Position numbers and translations under genes: made by a program. DNA of 39,663 nucleotides, from NCBI GenBank assembly GCA_026399375.1, contig JAPLRD010000014.1, forward strand, positions 1-39,663, in the 5' to 3' direction. This document shows, in pieces, positions 1 to 8,509 of the stretch (position 1 is the first letter of the stretch; each line of letters opens with the position of its first letter). The notes under the pieces are model-generated. The model had not been told where the DNA came from and did no database searches. It was given only the letters and a program-made list of their open reading frames with translations. This DNA comes from Pseudomonadota bacterium. GTDB lineage: Bacteria > Pseudomonadota > Gammaproteobacteria > Burkholderiales > SG8-39.

Positions 1-507
1 CTGCGCCTGTTCGAATTGCACAGCACCGAGAGCCAGCTGCTGCAGCAATATTTTCGCGGTGACGCACCGCGCGTGATGGTGCAGGCGGCTGACGGCTTCG
101 CCGGTCTGCAGGCGGTGCTGCCGCCGCCGTCGCGCCGCGCCCTGGTGCTGATCGATCCCTCATACGAAGACAAGGGCGACTACCGCCATGTGCTGTCGGC
201 CCTGCGCGACGCGCAAAAGCGCTTTCGTGCCGGCGTCTATGCGGTCTGGTATCCGCAGGTGCAACGGCGCGAATCGCGCCAGCTGCCGGAGCAGCTGAAA
301 CAACTGCAGGAAAAGGACTGGCTGCACGTTACGCTCACGGTGAGAAAGCCTGCGGGCGACGGCTTCTGCCTGCATGGCAGCGGCATGTTTATTCTGAATC
401 CGCCATGGCTGTTGCCCGAAGCACTGGAAAGCGCCATGCCGTATCTCGCAAAGACGCTGGCGCAGGATACCGGCGCCGGATTCGGCCTGGAGTGCGAGCT
501 GGCCTAG
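1..507 (+). CDS. rlmJ: 23S rRNA (adenine-N6)-methyltransferase RlmJ, C-terminal part
   Basis: The frame is open from the first base, so the 5' end lies outside the window; about 168 C-terminal residues are present. RlmJ methylates N6 of an adenine in 23S rRNA (A2030 in E. coli) using S-adenosylmethionine. The motif LIDPSYE, near residue 46 of the visible part, is the DPPY-type catalytic motif of N6-adenine methyltransferases, here with Ser in the third position as in RlmJ proteins. The later stretches YAVWYPQ and GSGMFILNPPW are also typical of this family. The gene ends 8 bases before the stop of the convergent CDF transporter gene. The identification is firm; only the N-terminus is unseen. 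Confidence 0.93.
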   Translation: MRLFELHSTESQLLQQYFRGDAPRVMVQAADGFAGLQAVLPPPSRRALVLIDPSYEDKGDYRHVLSALRDAQKRFRAGVYAVWYPQVQRRESRQLPEQLKQLQEKDWLHVTLTVRKPAGDGFCLHGSGMFILNPPWLLPEALESAMPYLAKTLAQDTGAGFGLECELA

Positions 508-515
508 ACTGGGAG

Positions 516-1448
516 TTATACGACGTGGTCCGGCGCGAGCGGACAGGGGTGGAGCGCATCGCCTGTTTCGACCTGTATCGTGGCATGCCCGATGCCGAAG
601 CGCTCGCGCAATTCGTTCCCGGTCCGCGTCATGAAGCCGTCGCTGGGATGTCCGCCGGGCATGACCAGGTGCACCGTCAGCGCGGTTTCGGTCGTGCTCA
701 TGCCCCAGATGTGGAGGTCGTGGATTTCGGCGACGCCCTCCAGCCCGGAAAAATAGCGCCTGACCAGCGCGCTGTCGATTCGCGGCGGAACCGCATGCAG
801 CGACAAGTTCACCGAATCGCGCAGCAGCCCCCAGGTGCTGCCGACGATGACCGCCGCGACGACGAGACTCATCGCCGGATCGAGCCAGTTCCATCCTGTG
901 TACAGCATCCCCACTCCGGCGAGCACCACCCCCAGGGAGACGGCGGCATCGGCCGCCATGTGCAGGAACGCTCCTTGCACGTTCAAGTCGTGCTCACGAT
1001 CGCGCAGGAAAAGCAGTGCGGTCGCGCCGTTGACCAGGATGCCGCACAAGGCCACCCAGATCACCGTCATGGTGGCGACCGGGACCGGATTCATCAGGCG
1101 CTGGACCGCCTCCAGGGCAATGGCGCCGACCACCAGCATCAGCAGCATGGCGTTGACCAGCGCGGCCCGGATGGAGGAGCTGCGCAGGCCGTAGGTGAAG
1201 CGCTGGGAAGGCCCGCGGCGGCCGAGGACGCTGGCTCCCCAGGCGAGAGCCAGCGCCAGGACGTCGCTCAGATTGTGCCCGGCGTCCGCGAGTAGCGCCA
1301 TGGAGTGCGACAGCACGCCGTACACCGACTCCACCGCGACGAAACCGAGGTTCAGCGCGATGCCTGCGGCGAACGCGCGGTCGTGCCCTCCCCCGTCGTC
1401 TTGTCCGTGTCCGTGTCCGTGAGCTTGATGATGATGTTCATGCGCCAT
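516..1448 (-). CDS. Cation diffusion facilitator (CzcD/ZitB-like zinc/cobalt/cadmium efflux)
   Basis: A 310-residue inner-membrane antiporter of the CDF family, which exports divalent metal ions (Zn, Co, Cd) in exchange for protons. The N-terminus is His-rich (MAHEHHH followed by HGHGHG), a usual metal-binding cytoplasmic tail. Two membrane metal-site motifs are visible: HNLSD at residues 58-62 and HMAAD at 163-167. About six hydrophobic segments are followed by a cytoplasmic C-terminal domain containing DLHIWGMST. I chose the ATG at 1448 because it opens directly into the His-rich tail; a GTG at 1475 is also in frame. The exact metal cannot be read from the sequence. Confidence 0.9.
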   Translation of the reverse strand: MAHEHHHQAHGHGHGQDDGGGHDRAFAAGIALNLGFVAVESVYGVLSHSMALLADAGHNLSDVLALALAWGASVLGRRGPSQRFTYGLRSSSIRAALVNAMLLMLVVGAIALEAVQRLMNPVPVATMTVIWVALCGILVNGATALLFLRDREHDLNVQGAFLHMAADAAVSLGVVLAGVGMLYTGWNWLDPAMSLVVAAVIVGSTWGLLRDSVNLSLHAVPPRIDSALVRRYFSGLEGVAEIHDLHIWGMSTTETALTVHLVMPGGHPSDGFMTRTGNELRERFGIGHATIQVETGDALHPCPLAPDHVV

Positions 1449-1493
1449 GTTCCGCACTTTAGCGGAATTGCGCACCGCGTGCGCCCGCCGCGG

Positions 1494-3434
1494 CTAGGGC
1501 GCAAGCGTGCGGCCGGACTCGAGCAGCTTTCCGAATTCCTCCGCAGGCATGGGCTTGCCGAACAGGTAACCCTGCATTTCGTCGCACTGATACTTGCGCA
1601 GGAACGCGAGTTGCTCCGGGGTTTCCACGCCCTCGGCGATCACGAGCAGGTTCAGCGTGTGACCGAGGGTGATGATCGCCTGCGCGATCGCCACGTCGTC
1701 GGCGTCGGTGCTGAGGTCGCGCACGAACGATTGGTCTATTTTCAGCCGGTCCACGGGGAAGCGCTTGAGGTAACTCAGGCTGGAGTAACCGGTGCCGAAA
1801 TCGTCCACCGAGAGCCGCACGCCCATCTCCCGAAACGCCTCCAGCGATGCGATCACCTGCTGCGCGTCGTGCATGATGACGCTCTCGGTGACCTCCAGTT
1901 CGAGCAGGTTGGGGGAGAGACCGGTTTCGGCGAGTATGGTCTCGACCAGCTGAAACAGGTTCTTTTCCCGGAATTGCCGCGCCGAGATGTTGACCGCCAC
2001 GGCGACCTGCGGCAACCCGGCATCCTGCCAGACCTTGCACTGCCGGCATGCCGTGCGCAACACCCATTCGCCGATGGGCACGATCAAGCCTGTTTCTTCC
2101 GCCAGCGGGATGAACTTCGCCGGGGAAACCATGCCCAGCTCGGGCTGTCTCCAGCGTATCAGCGCCTCGCAGCCGAATACGCGGTTGGTGCGCAAATCCA
2201 CCTGCGGCTGGAAATAAAGCTCAAATTCGCCCAGCTCCACCGCGCGCCGCAGCCTGCTCTCGAGGGCCAGGCGCTCCATCACCCTGGTCTGCATTTCCAC
2301 GGTGTAGAGTTGATAGGTGTTGCGGCCGGATTCCTTGGCGCGGTACATCGCCAGTTCGGCGCTTTTCATCAGCGATTCCGGATCCTTGGCGTCCTGCGGA
2401 TGCAGCGCGGCGCCTATGCTCGCGGTCACGAAGACGTCCCTGCCTTCGACCGAAAACGGTTTTGCGAACAATTCCACTATCCGCCGCAACTCGCCCGCGA
2501 TCTGCTGCTCGCTTTGCTGGTCGCAGAGCACGAGCACGAACTCGTCGCCGCCTTGCCGCGCCACGGTATCTGTGGCGCGCAGCGCCGATTGCAGGCGCGA
2601 GGCGACCGCGCGAAGCAGGTGATCGCCGAGGGTGTGGCCGAGGCTGTCGTTGACGACCTTGAAATTGTCGATGTCCAGAAACGCGACCGCCGAAAAATTG
2701 CCGTAGCGCTGCGCGCGCGCGCAGGCGCCCTGTATGCGGTCCCAGAGCAGATTGCGGTTCGGCAGTCCCGTGAGGGAGTCGTGATTGGCCTGGCGCGCGA
2801 GTTCGTCCTGGTGCGTCTTGGCATCGGTGATGTCGCTGTGCACGCCGATATAGTGGGTCACCGCGCCCGCGTCGTTTCGCACCGGAGCGACGTGCAGCTC
2901 GTTCCAGTACATGCTGCCGTCCTTGCGGTAATTGCGCAGCACGACGTGGCAGGGCCGCTCGTCGTGCAGGGCCGCGCGCACCGTGATGAGCTCAGGCTGC
3001 GCGATGTCGGTGCCCTGCAGCAGGCGGGCGTTGCGGCCGAGCACGTCCTGGCTCGAATAGCCGGTGATGCGCTCGAACGCGGGATTGACGTAGACGATGG
3101 GATTGTCGGGGGCGAGATTGTCGGTGATGCAGATCGCGTTGACGCTGGATTCGATCGCCCGGTCGCGCAGCTTCAAGCCCTCTTCCGCCCGCGAAATCGC
3201 GCTCAGCGTCCGATAGACCAGAAGATACAGCAGCCAGCCGGAGGAGAAGACGAACAGCCATCCGCTCAGGGTCTGCAGCCAGGTGACGCGCTCGACTTGC
3301 AGATCGAGCACCACCGCAAACGGAATTCCGCTCTGGATGAAAACCCAGAATCCGACAAGCAATGAAAAAAGCGCGGCAATCCTGAAAATTGCGCGCTTGG
3401 CGGACTCTACGCCGGTCTTGGAATACGCTGCCAC
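1494..3434 (-). CDS. Membrane PAS-GGDEF-EAL cyclic-di-GMP enzyme
   Basis: A 646-residue protein that probably makes and/or degrades cyclic di-GMP. Two hydrophobic segments (about residues 17-40 and 53-74) anchor it in the membrane. A PAS domain follows (about 90-205, with the PAC-like end [10 protein letters not shown]), then a GGDEF domain with an intact GGDEF at 295-299, then an EAL domain with EALIRW at 423-428 and intact DDFGTGYSS and LKIDQSF motifs. An RxxD inhibitory site (RATD, 287-290) sits five residues before GGDEF, so product inhibition is likely. Both catalytic motifs look intact, so the net activity cannot be predicted. The start is a GTG, since no suitable ATG lies nearby. It is divergent from the oxidoreductase at 3673. 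Confidence 0.93.
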   Translation of the reverse strand: MAAYSKTGVESAKRAIFRIAALFSLLVGFWVFIQSGIPFAVVLDLQVERVTWLQTLSGWLFVFSSGWLLYLLVYRTLSAISRAEEGLKLRDRAIESSVNAICITDNLAPDNPIVYVNPAFERITGYSSQDVLGRNARLLQGTDIAQPELITVRAALHDERPCHVVLRNYRKDGSMYWNELHVAPVRNDAGAVTHYIGVHSDITDAKTHQDELARQANHDSLTGLPNRNLLWDRIQGACARAQRYGNFSAVAFLDIDNFKVVNDSLGHTLGDHLLRAVASRLQSALRATDTVARQGGDEFVLVLCDQQSEQQIAGELRRIVELFAKPFSVEGRDVFVTASIGAALHPQDAKDPESLMKSAELAMYRAKESGRNTYQLYTVEMQTRVMERLALESRLRRAVELGEFELYFQPQVDLRTNRVFGCEALIRWRQPELGMVSPAKFIPLAEETGLIVPIGEWVLRTACRQCKVWQDAGLPQVAVAVNISARQFREKNLFQLVETILAETGLSPNLLELEVTESVIMHDAQQVIASLEAFREMGVRLSVDDFGTGYSSLSYLKRFPVDRLKIDQSFVRDLSTDADDVAIAQAIITLGHTLNLLVIAEGVETPEQLAFLRKYQCDEMQGYLFGKPMPAEEFGKLLESGRTLAP

Positions 3435-3672
3435 ACCTGTCCTAGAATGGGCTTCCGAAGGTTCGAATCACGTTGCCCGGCTCCCGGTACGATCACGCCC
3501 TCCCGGGGTGATAACCGCCGAGTGCATTATCGGCAGGAACGATGCAATTCTGAGGGGCAGCCGAGGGGTTCAATGCGTGAATTAAACCTATTATGCGCCC
3601 GCTTTTCGTGGTCTGCTTCGGCCCGCGGATCGCTTTCTTGACCGACGACGGCATTCTGATAAGCTTTCCCGC

Positions 3673-4644
3673 ATGAGCGAACTCAAACAGATCGGCATCA
3701 TCAGCCTGGGCGTCATGGGCCAGCGCATGCTGGCGCGCATGATGGAGCATCCACGGGTGCGCGCGGTCGTGGCCTGGGACCCGAATCCGGCGGTCGTCGC
3801 CGACGTGAGAAAGAACTATCCGGCGCTCGAAATCGCCGCAACGCCGGCGGAGGTCATCGCGACGCCCGGACTGAAAGGCCTCTACATCGCCTCGCCTCCT
3901 GCGAGCCATCTCGATTATGCGCACCAGGGATTCGACGCCGGCCTTGCCGTCTTTTGCGAGAAGCCGCTTACCGTCGATTTCGCCGCGGGGCGGAAGGCCA
4001 TCGCCCGCATCGAGGCGGAGGGCTTGCGCTCCGCGGTCAATTTTTCCCTGGGCTCTTCCCCTGGCCTGGCCGCCATGGCGGCGGCCGTCCGGGACGGCTC
4101 CATCGGCGAGCCGAAACACGTTGAAATCGAACTCGCCTTCGATCGATGGCCGCGCACCTGGCAATCAGCGGCCGGGCGCTGGCTGTCCGAACGCGCCGAA
4201 GGCGGATTTTCGCGCGAGGTGCTGTCGCATTTCGTCTTCGTGCTGCAGCGCGCGCTGGGCAAGGCCGCGGTGGTGGAGGCCAAGCCGGATTACCCCGCCG
4301 ACGGCGTGGGCGCGGAGCGGGCGCTGAGCGCGCGCCTGGATGCGGGCGGCGTGCCGGTGGCGATCGAAGCCAGGGTCGGCGGCAGCCATCCGGACTTCAA
4401 TCGCATGACGCTGACAGGCAGCGCCGGGGCAATCGAGCTGCACGACTGGTTCGGCCTGCGCCGGCGCCGGGGCGAAGGCGCATGGGTTGACGAGGGAACG
4501 GCACAGAGCAACCGGCAGGTGGGTCAAGCCGCTCAACTCGATCAACTCGCCGCCATGACAGGAGGAAGAGCGCACACGCTTCCCAGCTTCGCCGAGGCTT
4601 TGGCGGTGCAGGAGACGATAGAAGCGATACTTCAGAGGCGCTAG
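3673..4644 (+). CDS. Gfo/Idh/MocA-family NAD(P)-dependent oxidoreductase
   Basis: A 323-residue cytoplasmic dehydrogenase-like protein of the glucose-fructose oxidoreductase / inositol dehydrogenase family. The N-terminal Rossmann fold starts with GIISLGVMG (residues 8-16), with Asp36 as the likely ribose-binding acidic residue. The family signature CEKPLT is at 95-100, where the Lys is the usual catalytic residue. The C-terminal half (about 120-320) is the substrate and oligomerisation domain. The Rossmann glycine pattern is slightly atypical because a Leu replaces the middle Gly (SLGVMG). Its neighbours give no pathway context, so the substrate is unknown. It is transcribed away from the GGDEF-EAL gene, with 238 bases between their starts. 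Confidence 0.85.
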   Translation: MSELKQIGIISLGVMGQRMLARMMEHPRVRAVVAWDPNPAVVADVRKNYPALEIAATPAEVIATPGLKGLYIASPPASHLDYAHQGFDAGLAVFCEKPLTVDFAAGRKAIARIEAEGLRSAVNFSLGSSPGLAAMAAAVRDGSIGEPKHVEIELAFDRWPRTWQSAAGRWLSERAEGGFSREVLSHFVFVLQRALGKAAVVEAKPDYPADGVGAERALSARLDAGGVPVAIEARVGGSHPDFNRMTLTGSAGAIELHDWFGLRRRRGEGAWVDEGTAQSNRQVGQAAQLDQLAAMTGGRAHTLPSFAEALAVQETIEAILQRR

Positions 4645-4712
4645 TACGAAGACACCTTAATTTGGAAACATTGTGGCGCGCAACTTAACCGTCTGGCTCA
4701 CCACTTCGTGGT

Positions 4713-4758
4713 GAGCGAGCTTGCTCGCGAATCGTGGAATTCGCGAGCAAGCTCGCTC
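4713..4758. repeat. REP-type palindrome (Pseudomonas-like)
   Basis: The arms at 4713-4730 and 4741-4758 are perfect inverted copies (GAGCGAGCTTGCTCGCGA against its reverse complement). Two further A-T pairs leave a six-base loop at 4733-4738. The right arm continues into CTCCTACA, and the whole half-site resembles the REP element common between genes of Pseudomonas. It lies between two tandem plus-strand genes, so it could act as an mRNA-stabilising or terminating hairpin. No T-run follows it. Confidence 0.85.
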
Positions 4759-4871
4759 CTACACCTACAACACAGACATGCTTCGAAATTAACATGTCAT
4801 CGCACTAGCCTCTCTATTCGGGCGCCCGCCGTCGTCCGGCACGCGAGTTCGATTCACCGCTTGGGGGATTC

Positions 4872-6530
4872 ATGACGACCGCTACGCTTGTCGCGCTGGA
4901 GCGCATCAAGGACCACTACGGCGCGCAAAGCGCCGAATCCAAACTGGCGCTGCTGCGCCGTCTTGCGCGCGCCAAATTGCGCTCCGCCGGCGTGGTCCTG
5001 CGCCTGCACGAGGTGCTGTGTTTTTTGCGCGCCTACCCGGACGATGCGCGGGTTCTCGCCCAGGTTGAGCGCATGCTGGCAGGCTTTGCCAAACGCGCCG
5101 ACCTCGGGCGCGCGCGCGAGGAACTCACCGACTCGGGGATCGCGGGGACGGCGATCCGCTACCGCTTTTACTGGTCGACGCTGTGCTGGCTCGCGCGGCG
5201 CTGGCCCGAGCGTATCGCAATCGATCGCAGTGAACCGGAGGTGGAAGACAAGCTGTCTGCGGCGCTGCCGTTGCTCCTCACCTGGGCCGAGTCGATTGCG
5301 TTGAAGGCGCTCGACCTGCCGGCCTTCGCGGCGATGGACCGGTTGCGCGCGCGCGGCGAGGGTGACGCGTCTTTTCTTGCGCGGCGCATGGAAGCCATGC
5401 CCGGCGACGGCTTCACGCGCGAAGCGTTTCACGATGGCATAGAACCGACCTACGAACTCTCGAGCGGCCCGGACACGCCCTCGCGCACCCGCGCCAGGCA
5501 TGCTGCGGCGCCCATGGCGTTTCAGCATCAGCCCCTGCGGCGCGCGCGCCCCGATTTGCGCGAGGAGTTGGGGCGGATCTATCGCGGCGTGCGCCTTGCG
5601 TCGGCGCGCGAGGGTGCGCAATTGATCGAACTTGCGCGTGTCGCCATGGTGACACGCTCGCGCGACCTTGACGCCTTCGCTTACGGCAACCCGCGCGACG
5701 TGCGTCTGGTCGACGACGGCGGCGGGCTCGCCTTTGTCCTGATCGGCGTCATCCCCGAGCGCCGCGCGCTCGTGCCCGCGACCAGCGGCTATCTGATCCT
5801 GCACAACGGCGTGCCCATCGGCTACGGCGAGGCGTTCGTGACCGGGCGTGCGGCGACGATGACGTTCAACGTTTTCGCGACCTTTCGCGGCGGCGAGGCG
5901 GCCTACACGGTCGCGCGCACCCTGGCGATGGTGCGCCACCTGTTCGGCGCGGAGTCCTTCAGTTTCGACCAGTACCAGCTGGGAAAGGGCAATGACGAAG
6001 GGATCGCCACCGGCGTCTGGTGGTTCTACTACAAGCTCGGGTTCAGGCCGCTCACGGCAAGTGCGCGCAGCCTCATGCGCAAGGAGCTCGCGCGCATGCG
6101 CGCCGATCCGTCGCATCGCTCGAGCGCGGCGACACTGCGTGAGCTGGCCGAGTCGCACATGCTGTTCGATCTCGACCGTTCGCGCGCGCCCGGCCTGCCG
6201 CCGGTAGTGGAACTGGGCCTGCGCATCGGCGACGGCTTCGCCAGGGCGCGCGCATCGCGCGAAACCGTGCTCGCGGATTGCGTCAAATCGACGCTGCAAC
6301 TCACAGGCGTGCGTTCGCTGCGCGGATTTACCGCGGGTGAACGCCTCGCCTGGGAACGCTGGAGCCCGTTGGTAGCGTTTGCCCTGCCGGGAGTGTCGCG
6401 GTGGAGCCTGGCCGAGAGGCGGGCACTGGCCCGCGTGATCCGCGCCAAGGGCGGCCGCGACGAAAGCGATTTCATCGCACGCTTCGCCGCGCATCCGAAA
6501 CTGGAGCGCGCCTTGTTCGGTAAGCCCTGA
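4872..6530 (+). CDS. Unrecognised 552-residue protein, possible acyltransferase-like C-terminal half
   Basis: I do not recognise this family. The start ATG at 4872 has a G-rich ribosome-binding site (GGGGG) six bases upstream. The N-terminal half (about 1-230) is basic and helical, rich in Arg and Ala. The central part (about 255-400) contains VPATSGYLILHNGVPIGYGE and later VWWFYYKLGFRPL. That arrangement of strand, Gly-Tyr-Gly turn and terminal YKLGFRP resembles the core of GNAT or peptidoglycan-bridge acyltransferases, but this is only a shape impression. There is no signal peptide and no clear membrane helix, so it is probably cytoplasmic. It is convergent with the ThDP-enzyme gene, and a palindromic repeat lies between them. 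Confidence 0.6.
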   Translation: MTTATLVALERIKDHYGAQSAESKLALLRRLARAKLRSAGVVLRLHEVLCFLRAYPDDARVLAQVERMLAGFAKRADLGRAREELTDSGIAGTAIRYRFYWSTLCWLARRWPERIAIDRSEPEVEDKLSAALPLLLTWAESIALKALDLPAFAAMDRLRARGEGDASFLARRMEAMPGDGFTREAFHDGIEPTYELSSGPDTPSRTRARHAAAPMAFQHQPLRRARPDLREELGRIYRGVRLASAREGAQLIELARVAMVTRSRDLDAFAYGNPRDVRLVDDGGGLAFVLIGVIPERRALVPATSGYLILHNGVPIGYGEAFVTGRAATMTFNVFATFRGGEAAYTVARTLAMVRHLFGAESFSFDQYQLGKGNDEGIATGVWWFYYKLGFRPLTASARSLMRKELARMRADPSHRSSAATLRELAESHMLFDLDRSRAPGLPPVVELGLRIGDGFARARASRETVLADCVKSTLQLTGVRSLRGFTAGERLAWERWSPLVAFALPGVSRWSLAERRALARVIRAKGGRDESDFIARFAAHPKLERALFGKP

Positions 6531-6555
6531 GTTTCCAGGCGCAATTCCCAAACAT

Positions 6556-6639
6556 TGTCATTGCGAGCGACGCGAGGATTCTGTTTCTTAACGCAACGGG
6601 AAAAAGCAGATTCCTCGGCCCCTGGCCTCGGAATGACAA
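6556..6639. repeat. Dispersed palindromic repeat, copy A
   Basis: An imperfect palindrome that begins GTCATTGCGAGCGACGCGAG and ends with the inverted form CTCGGAATGACAA, with a loop near CTTAACGCAACGGG. It is related in sequence and design to 36679-36756. Both copies sit between convergent genes, where they could form hairpins in both transcripts. This GTCATT(G/C)CGAG type of intergenic repeat is scattered in many bacterial genomes. Confidence 0.75.
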
Positions 6640-6653
6640 TTGATGGATGTTCC

Positions 6654-8195
6654 CTAAATACGAAATTCGATCAGGAACGGTCCCTTGCGGCCGCAGGCCG
6701 ATTTGAACACGTCGGCAAAACCCTCCAGCGTATCCACGCGCGTCGCCTCCATGCCCATGCCGCCGGCAAGCTTGACCCAGTCGAGCGCCGGGCGCGCCAG
6801 GTCGAACAGTTCGTTCGAGGCGTGGCCGGGTTTCGCGCCCACCGAGACCAGTTCGCCCATAAGGATCTTGTAGATCTGGTTGGCGAACACGACGTTGACG
6901 ATGTCGAGTTTTTCGCGCGCCTGGGTCCACAGCGATTGCAGCGAGTACATGCCGGCGCCGTCGGCCTGCAGGCACACCACCTTGCGATCCGGACAGGCGA
7001 TCGCCGCGCCGGTGGCGCAGGGAAAGGCGTGCCCGATCGCGCCGCCGGTATTTTGCAGCCAGTCCATCGGAGCGGCGTTGAAGGTCGGGGCGAACAGCGC
7101 GCGCCCGGAGGTCACGCCGTCCTCGGCGACGATGCAGTTCTCGGGCAGCAGCGCCGCGAGCGTGCTGGCGAAGGCTTCGGGTTCGAATTTTCCCTGCACC
7201 AACTGCGGCTTGATCGCGCCTTCCGGTATCGCCACCTTCGCCGGCGCGCCGAGTTCGTCCGCAAGCGCATTCAGGGCGTCCACCGCATCCTGTTCCGGCC
7301 GCGCGAGGACGTGCGTGTCGGAATCGGGCGGCGCCATCAGGCTGGGTTTGCCCGGATAGGCGAAGAAGCCGGTCGGCGGCTTGGCGCCTACGAGGACGAC
7401 ATGCTTGGTTCCTGCAAGCGTCTTGATCGCGGCATCCACCATGTAGGGGATCCGGTCTACCGGCACGCGCCCGCGGCCGCGCGCCATGCGTCCCACCTGC
7501 GTGGGCGTGCGCAGTTTCGCGCCGGTGACGTGGGCGACGCGGTTCGCCGCAACAAGTCCCGCTTCGCACAGTGCGTGGCCGGAGAGAACCAGCACCGCGG
7601 GTTCTTTGCGGCGCAGCGCTTGCGCGATGGTGCGCAATGTGTCCGGAGCGACCTTGGGCCGCGCAGGCGCGGGCATCGGGGCGGCGACCACGCCGCCTTC
7701 GTTCCATGCGGTGTCTGCGGGAAGGATCAGCGTCGCGATCTGACCCGGCGCGGTATTGGCCGCCTGCACCGCGGCGGCGCTGTCCGCGCCAACGGCCGCG
7801 GACGTGGTGCTTGCACGCACCCAGTGCGAGGCCGCGCGCGCGAGGCCTTCGGTGTCCGAGGTGAGCGGCGCGTCGTAGGCACGGTGATAGGTGGCGTGAT
7901 CGCCGACGATGTTGACCATGGGCGAAAACGCGCGGCGCGCGTTGTGCACGTTGGCGATGCCGTTGGCGAAGCCCGGCCCGCAGTGGAGCAGCGTCGCCGC
8001 CGGCTTGCCCGCCATGCGGCCATAACCGTCGGCCGCGCCGGTCACCACGGTTTCGGCCATGCCGAGGACGCAGCGCATGCCCTCGACCTTGTCGAGCGCG
8101 GCGACGAAATGCATTTCGGAGGTGCCGGGGTTGGCGAAACACGTATCTACGCCGCTGGCGAGCAGCGTGCGAACCAGGCTTTCTGCGCCGTTCAT
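6654..8195 (-). CDS. Thiamine-diphosphate enzyme, acetolactate synthase/benzoylformate decarboxylase-like
   Basis: A 513-residue ThDP-dependent enzyme of the IlvB/MdlC superfamily, acting on a 2-keto acid. The N-terminal Pyr domain has the catalytic Glu in GMAETVVTGAADGYGRM (Glu48). The central domain runs over about 190-330, and the C-terminal PP domain carries the cofactor motif QADGAGMYSLQSLWTQA followed by VVFAN. The first Gly of the usual GDG is replaced by Ala, which I believe occurs in this subfamily. The start at 8195 (MNGAESLV) is preferred because the open frame upstream encodes a non-homologous tail. No small regulatory IlvN subunit is adjacent, which argues against a role in branched-chain amino-acid synthesis. 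The substrate is unknown. Confidence 0.85.
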   Translation of the reverse strand: MNGAESLVRTLLASGVDTCFANPGTSEMHFVAALDKVEGMRCVLGMAETVVTGAADGYGRMAGKPAATLLHCGPGFANGIANVHNARRAFSPMVNIVGDHATYHRAYDAPLTSDTEGLARAASHWVRASTTSAAVGADSAAAVQAANTAPGQIATLILPADTAWNEGGVVAAPMPAPARPKVAPDTLRTIAQALRRKEPAVLVLSGHALCEAGLVAANRVAHVTGAKLRTPTQVGRMARGRGRVPVDRIPYMVDAAIKTLAGTKHVVLVGAKPPTGFFAYPGKPSLMAPPDSDTHVLARPEQDAVDALNALADELGAPAKVAIPEGAIKPQLVQGKFEPEAFASTLAALLPENCIVAEDGVTSGRALFAPTFNAAPMDWLQNTGGAIGHAFPCATGAAIACPDRKVVCLQADGAGMYSLQSLWTQAREKLDIVNVVFANQIYKILMGELVSVGAKPGHASNELFDLARPALDWVKLAGGMGMEATRVDTLEGFADVFKSACGRKGPFLIEFRI

Positions 8196-8355
8196 GGGGA
8201 AGTTTCCGTATGAGTAGGTGATTGAAAATGCCACGCACCGCGGACAAGTGCGGGGCATGAGCGGAAGCGAGAAGCGCCTAGGCTACTCTCGCTTGGTTCC
8301 AACATCAACCGGCGCAAAACCAGTAAACTGCCTGTCCTCTATCGGGAAACTCTGA

Positions 8356-8379
8356 AAAAGGGGCCCATGGCCCCCTTTT
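8356..8379. terminator. Terminator-like hairpin 1 in the ABC-exporter leader
   Basis: The stem AAAAGGGGCC pairs with GGCCCC-C-TTTT across a CAT loop, with one bulged C. It lies in the divergent intergenic region, so it would form in the 5' leader of the exporter gene rather than at a gene end. Confidence 0.45.
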
Positions 8380-8398
8380 CCAATCCCCCCATTACAGC

Positions 8399-8437
8399 GA
8401 AAAACCTCGGCCGAAAAATCGTCGCCCGAGGTTTTTC
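8399..8437. terminator. Terminator-like hairpin 2 in the ABC-exporter leader
   Basis: GAAAAACCTCGG (8399-8410) and CCGAGGTTTTTC (8426-8437) are a perfect 12-base inverted repeat with a 15-base loop. On the plus strand the stem ends in a T-run, the form of an intrinsic terminator. It lies 72 bases before the exporter start, so attenuation is possible. An outer inverted pair, 8350-8359 with 8432-8441 (CTCTGAAAAA), could form an alternative structure. Confidence 0.55.
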
Positions 8438-8509
8438 AGAGAACATTTAGGTGCAAGAACACACGCCCGCTCAAGCCATGGTCTGGTTCAGACAAACGGT
8501 GCCCGGATC

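Noticed and set aside
3440-3500. GGTTCGAATC, like a tRNA T-loop
   Set aside because: The flanking bases do not form a T-stem, and no anticodon or acceptor stem could be built around it.
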